NCBI GenBank assembly: GCA_903873045.1
Contig: CAIQND010000560.1
Location: 1 to 5,766 of the forward strand
Direction: 5' to 3'
DNA length: 5,766 bases
From: an uncultured Methylococcaceae bacterium
GTDB lineage: Bacteria; Pseudomonadota; Gammaproteobacteria; Methylococcales; Methylomonadaceae
Shown here: positions 5,421-5,766 of the stretch, one piece after another
Position numbering within the stretch: the stretch's first letter is position 1
Layout of the letters: each line of letters opens with the position of its first letter
Notes under the pieces: generated by a model
What the model was told of the DNA's origin: nothing
Seen by the model: the letters and a program-made list of their open reading frames with translations, nothing else
Databases searched by the model: none
Made by a program: the position numbers and the translations under genes

Positions 5421-5508
5421 GGTTTTCTAAGGCTTTTACATAATCTTTTATTGCTATCTCTGCTACTTCAACTTTGCCGCTTTTGTATTCTATTCTTACG
5501 TTAAACAT
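5371..5508 (-). CDS. 45-residue hypothetical protein, first gene of the HTH mini-operon
   Basis: This small protein, MFNVRIEYKSGKVEVAEIAI then KDYVKALENLTKEGRLVSMK and IISTQ, looks genuinely coding. It has a beta-strand pair (2-15), a charged amphipathic helix (18-33) and a short C-terminal strand. The evidence for expression is strong for its size: GGAG at 5519-5516 lies exactly 7 nt before the ATG, a near-consensus promoter lies upstream, and its stop overlaps the start of the HTH gene. Function is unknown. Its beta-beta-alpha-beta shape would fit a small partner or inhibitor of the HTH protein, but this is inference. It has no Cys, membrane segment or known motif. Confidence 0.72.
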   Translation of the reverse strand: MFNVRIEYKSGKVEVAEIAIKDYVKALENLTKEGRLVSMKIISTQ

Positions 5509-5515
5509 TTTCTTT

Positions 5516-5519
5516 CTCC
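5516..5519 (-). promoter_or_regulatory. Shine-Dalgarno of the 45-residue gene
   Basis: GGAG on the minus strand with a 7-nt spacer (AAAGAAA) before the ATG at 5508. It fixes the start of this very small gene and is among the best ribosome sites in the window, unlike the G, I and HTH starts, which lack one. Confidence 0.75.
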
Positions 5520-5546
5520 GGTTGGTTTCTTGTTTCGTTGAGTTCT

Positions 5547-5574
5547 ATTATACTTAAATAATTTTAGTTATCAA
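5547..5574 (-). promoter_or_regulatory. Sigma70-type promoter of the HTH mini-operon with candidate operator
   Basis: On the minus strand TTGATA (5574-5569) and a perfect TATAAT (5552-5547) are separated by 16 nt. Initiation would be near 5540, giving a leader of about 30 nt to the ATG at 5508. The spacer region contains the dyad ATAA-TTTTAG-TTAT (5558-5571). A related dyad AAAATA-GTTTTAG-TATTTT lies at 5585-5603, and the shared TTTTAGT cores are 30 bp apart. Such paired sites on one helix face could be operators, perhaps for the HTH product. The promoter is well supported by motif; the operator idea is inference. Confidence 0.7.
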
Positions 5575-5676
5575 TAAAATAATTAAAATAGTTTTAGTAT
5601 TTTACCGGATGTTTAAAGCGCATAAGCTGTAAATCAGGGGTTTTCATCATTTATTGTTTGGTCTATACTTTGCAAA
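5575..5676. other. AT-rich intergenic stretch upstream of the HTH mini-operon
   Basis: I see no gene in this stretch. It contains the second TTTTAGT dyad (5585-5603) and, on the plus strand, a -10-like TATACT at 5664-5669 with a weak -35 candidate TTTTCA (5641-5646, 17-nt spacing). The latter pair would start transcription at about 5676, immediately before the folded element at the right edge. Confidence 0.5.
5641..5669 (+). promoter_or_regulatory. Weak candidate promoter reading into the right-edge structured element
   Basis: TTTTCA (5641-5646) and TATACT (5664-5669) are 17 nt apart on the plus strand. The -35 matches consensus at only four of six positions. The interest is in its placement: initiation at 5676-5677 would coincide with the first base of the cloverleaf-like element. 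Confidence 0.25.
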
Positions 5677-5766
5677 GCGGGTGAGGCGTGGAAAATCAGC
5701 ATCCACGCAACGTGATCGGCAGTGACTGCCGAGGGACGGATGAAGGGGAGCTGGCCTTCCACCCGC
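5677..5766. repeat. 90-nt cloverleaf-like palindromic element (dispersed repeat or small RNA)
   Basis: The last 90 nt are bounded by GCGGGTG (5677-5683) and CACCCGC (5760-5766). Three hairpins lie inside: GCGTGG/CCACGC (5686-5691 with 5703-5708), CGGCAGT/ACTGCCG around a single G (5717-5731), and GAAGG/CCTTC (5742-5746 with 5755-5759). Together they make a closed multi-branch fold. It is not a tRNA: it lacks the anticodon arm layout and T-loop consensus. Two minus-strand frames stay open through it, so it could instead be the 3' end of a cut-off gene, one reading ending VAWMLIFHASPALQSIDQT. I favour a dispersed palindromic element; the outer stem may extend past the window. Confidence 0.5.

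Noticed and set aside
5677..5766. tRNA gene
   Set aside because: The fold is cloverleaf-like, but the central arm has a one-base loop, and no T-loop consensus or CCA-compatible acceptor layout is present.

Overview
The window is the virion-morphogenesis (head) segment of a Mu-like transposable prophage, with accessory DNA inserted in it. Host clues are weak: GC content is moderate, dispersed hairpin repeats are present, and the head proteins resemble those of Mu/FluMu-type prophages of Proteobacteria. A gammaproteobacterium is the best guess, possibly a methanotroph-like one because such repeats are common there from memory, but nothing here fixes the genus.

Layout: the phage genes are on the minus strand and are transcribed from high to low coordinates. 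They are a gpG-like virion morphogenesis protein (4708-4256), a gpI-like head maturation protease (3756-2689) with a probable in-frame internal start for a gpZ-like scaffold (3237-2689), a small head decoration-type protein (2688-2275), the major capsid protein gpT (2254-1361), a FluMu HI1506/gp35-type protein (1361-1140) and a 341-residue protein with an N-terminal Ig/fibronectin-like domain (1136-111). The first codons of a further minus-strand gene may lie at the left edge. The G > I/Z > gp33-like > T > gp35-like order matches Mu. The genes from I to the Ig-like protein are packed with 0-20 nt gaps or 1-nt overlaps, as expected for one late transcript.

Two places break the canonical order. 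First, the 499 nt between G and I hold no gene. They contain three tandem ~89-bp copies of a hairpin-forming repeat (3831-4090), bracketed by inverted copies of a GTAGAGAC-type motif and followed by a 13-bp stem hairpin. Second, upstream of G, where Mu has F, there is a plus-strand gene for a two-helix membrane protein with a CxxC zinc-ribbon-like segment (from 4782). It converges on a minus-strand two-gene mini-operon (5508-5371 and 5371-5198) that encodes a 45-residue protein and a 57-residue HTH-type protein. That mini-operon has its own sigma70-like promoter and an excellent Shine-Dalgarno. The last 90 nt of the window can fold as a cloverleaf closed by 7-bp inverted ends, and may be a dispersed repeat or a small RNA.

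How it works together: gpI and its Z-type scaffold assemble and mature a capsid built of gpT, the 137-residue protein probably decorates the shell, and gpG contributes to head assembly or head-tail joining. The Ig-like protein may be a surface decoration. The plus-strand membrane protein and the HTH pair look like accessory cargo with separate control.
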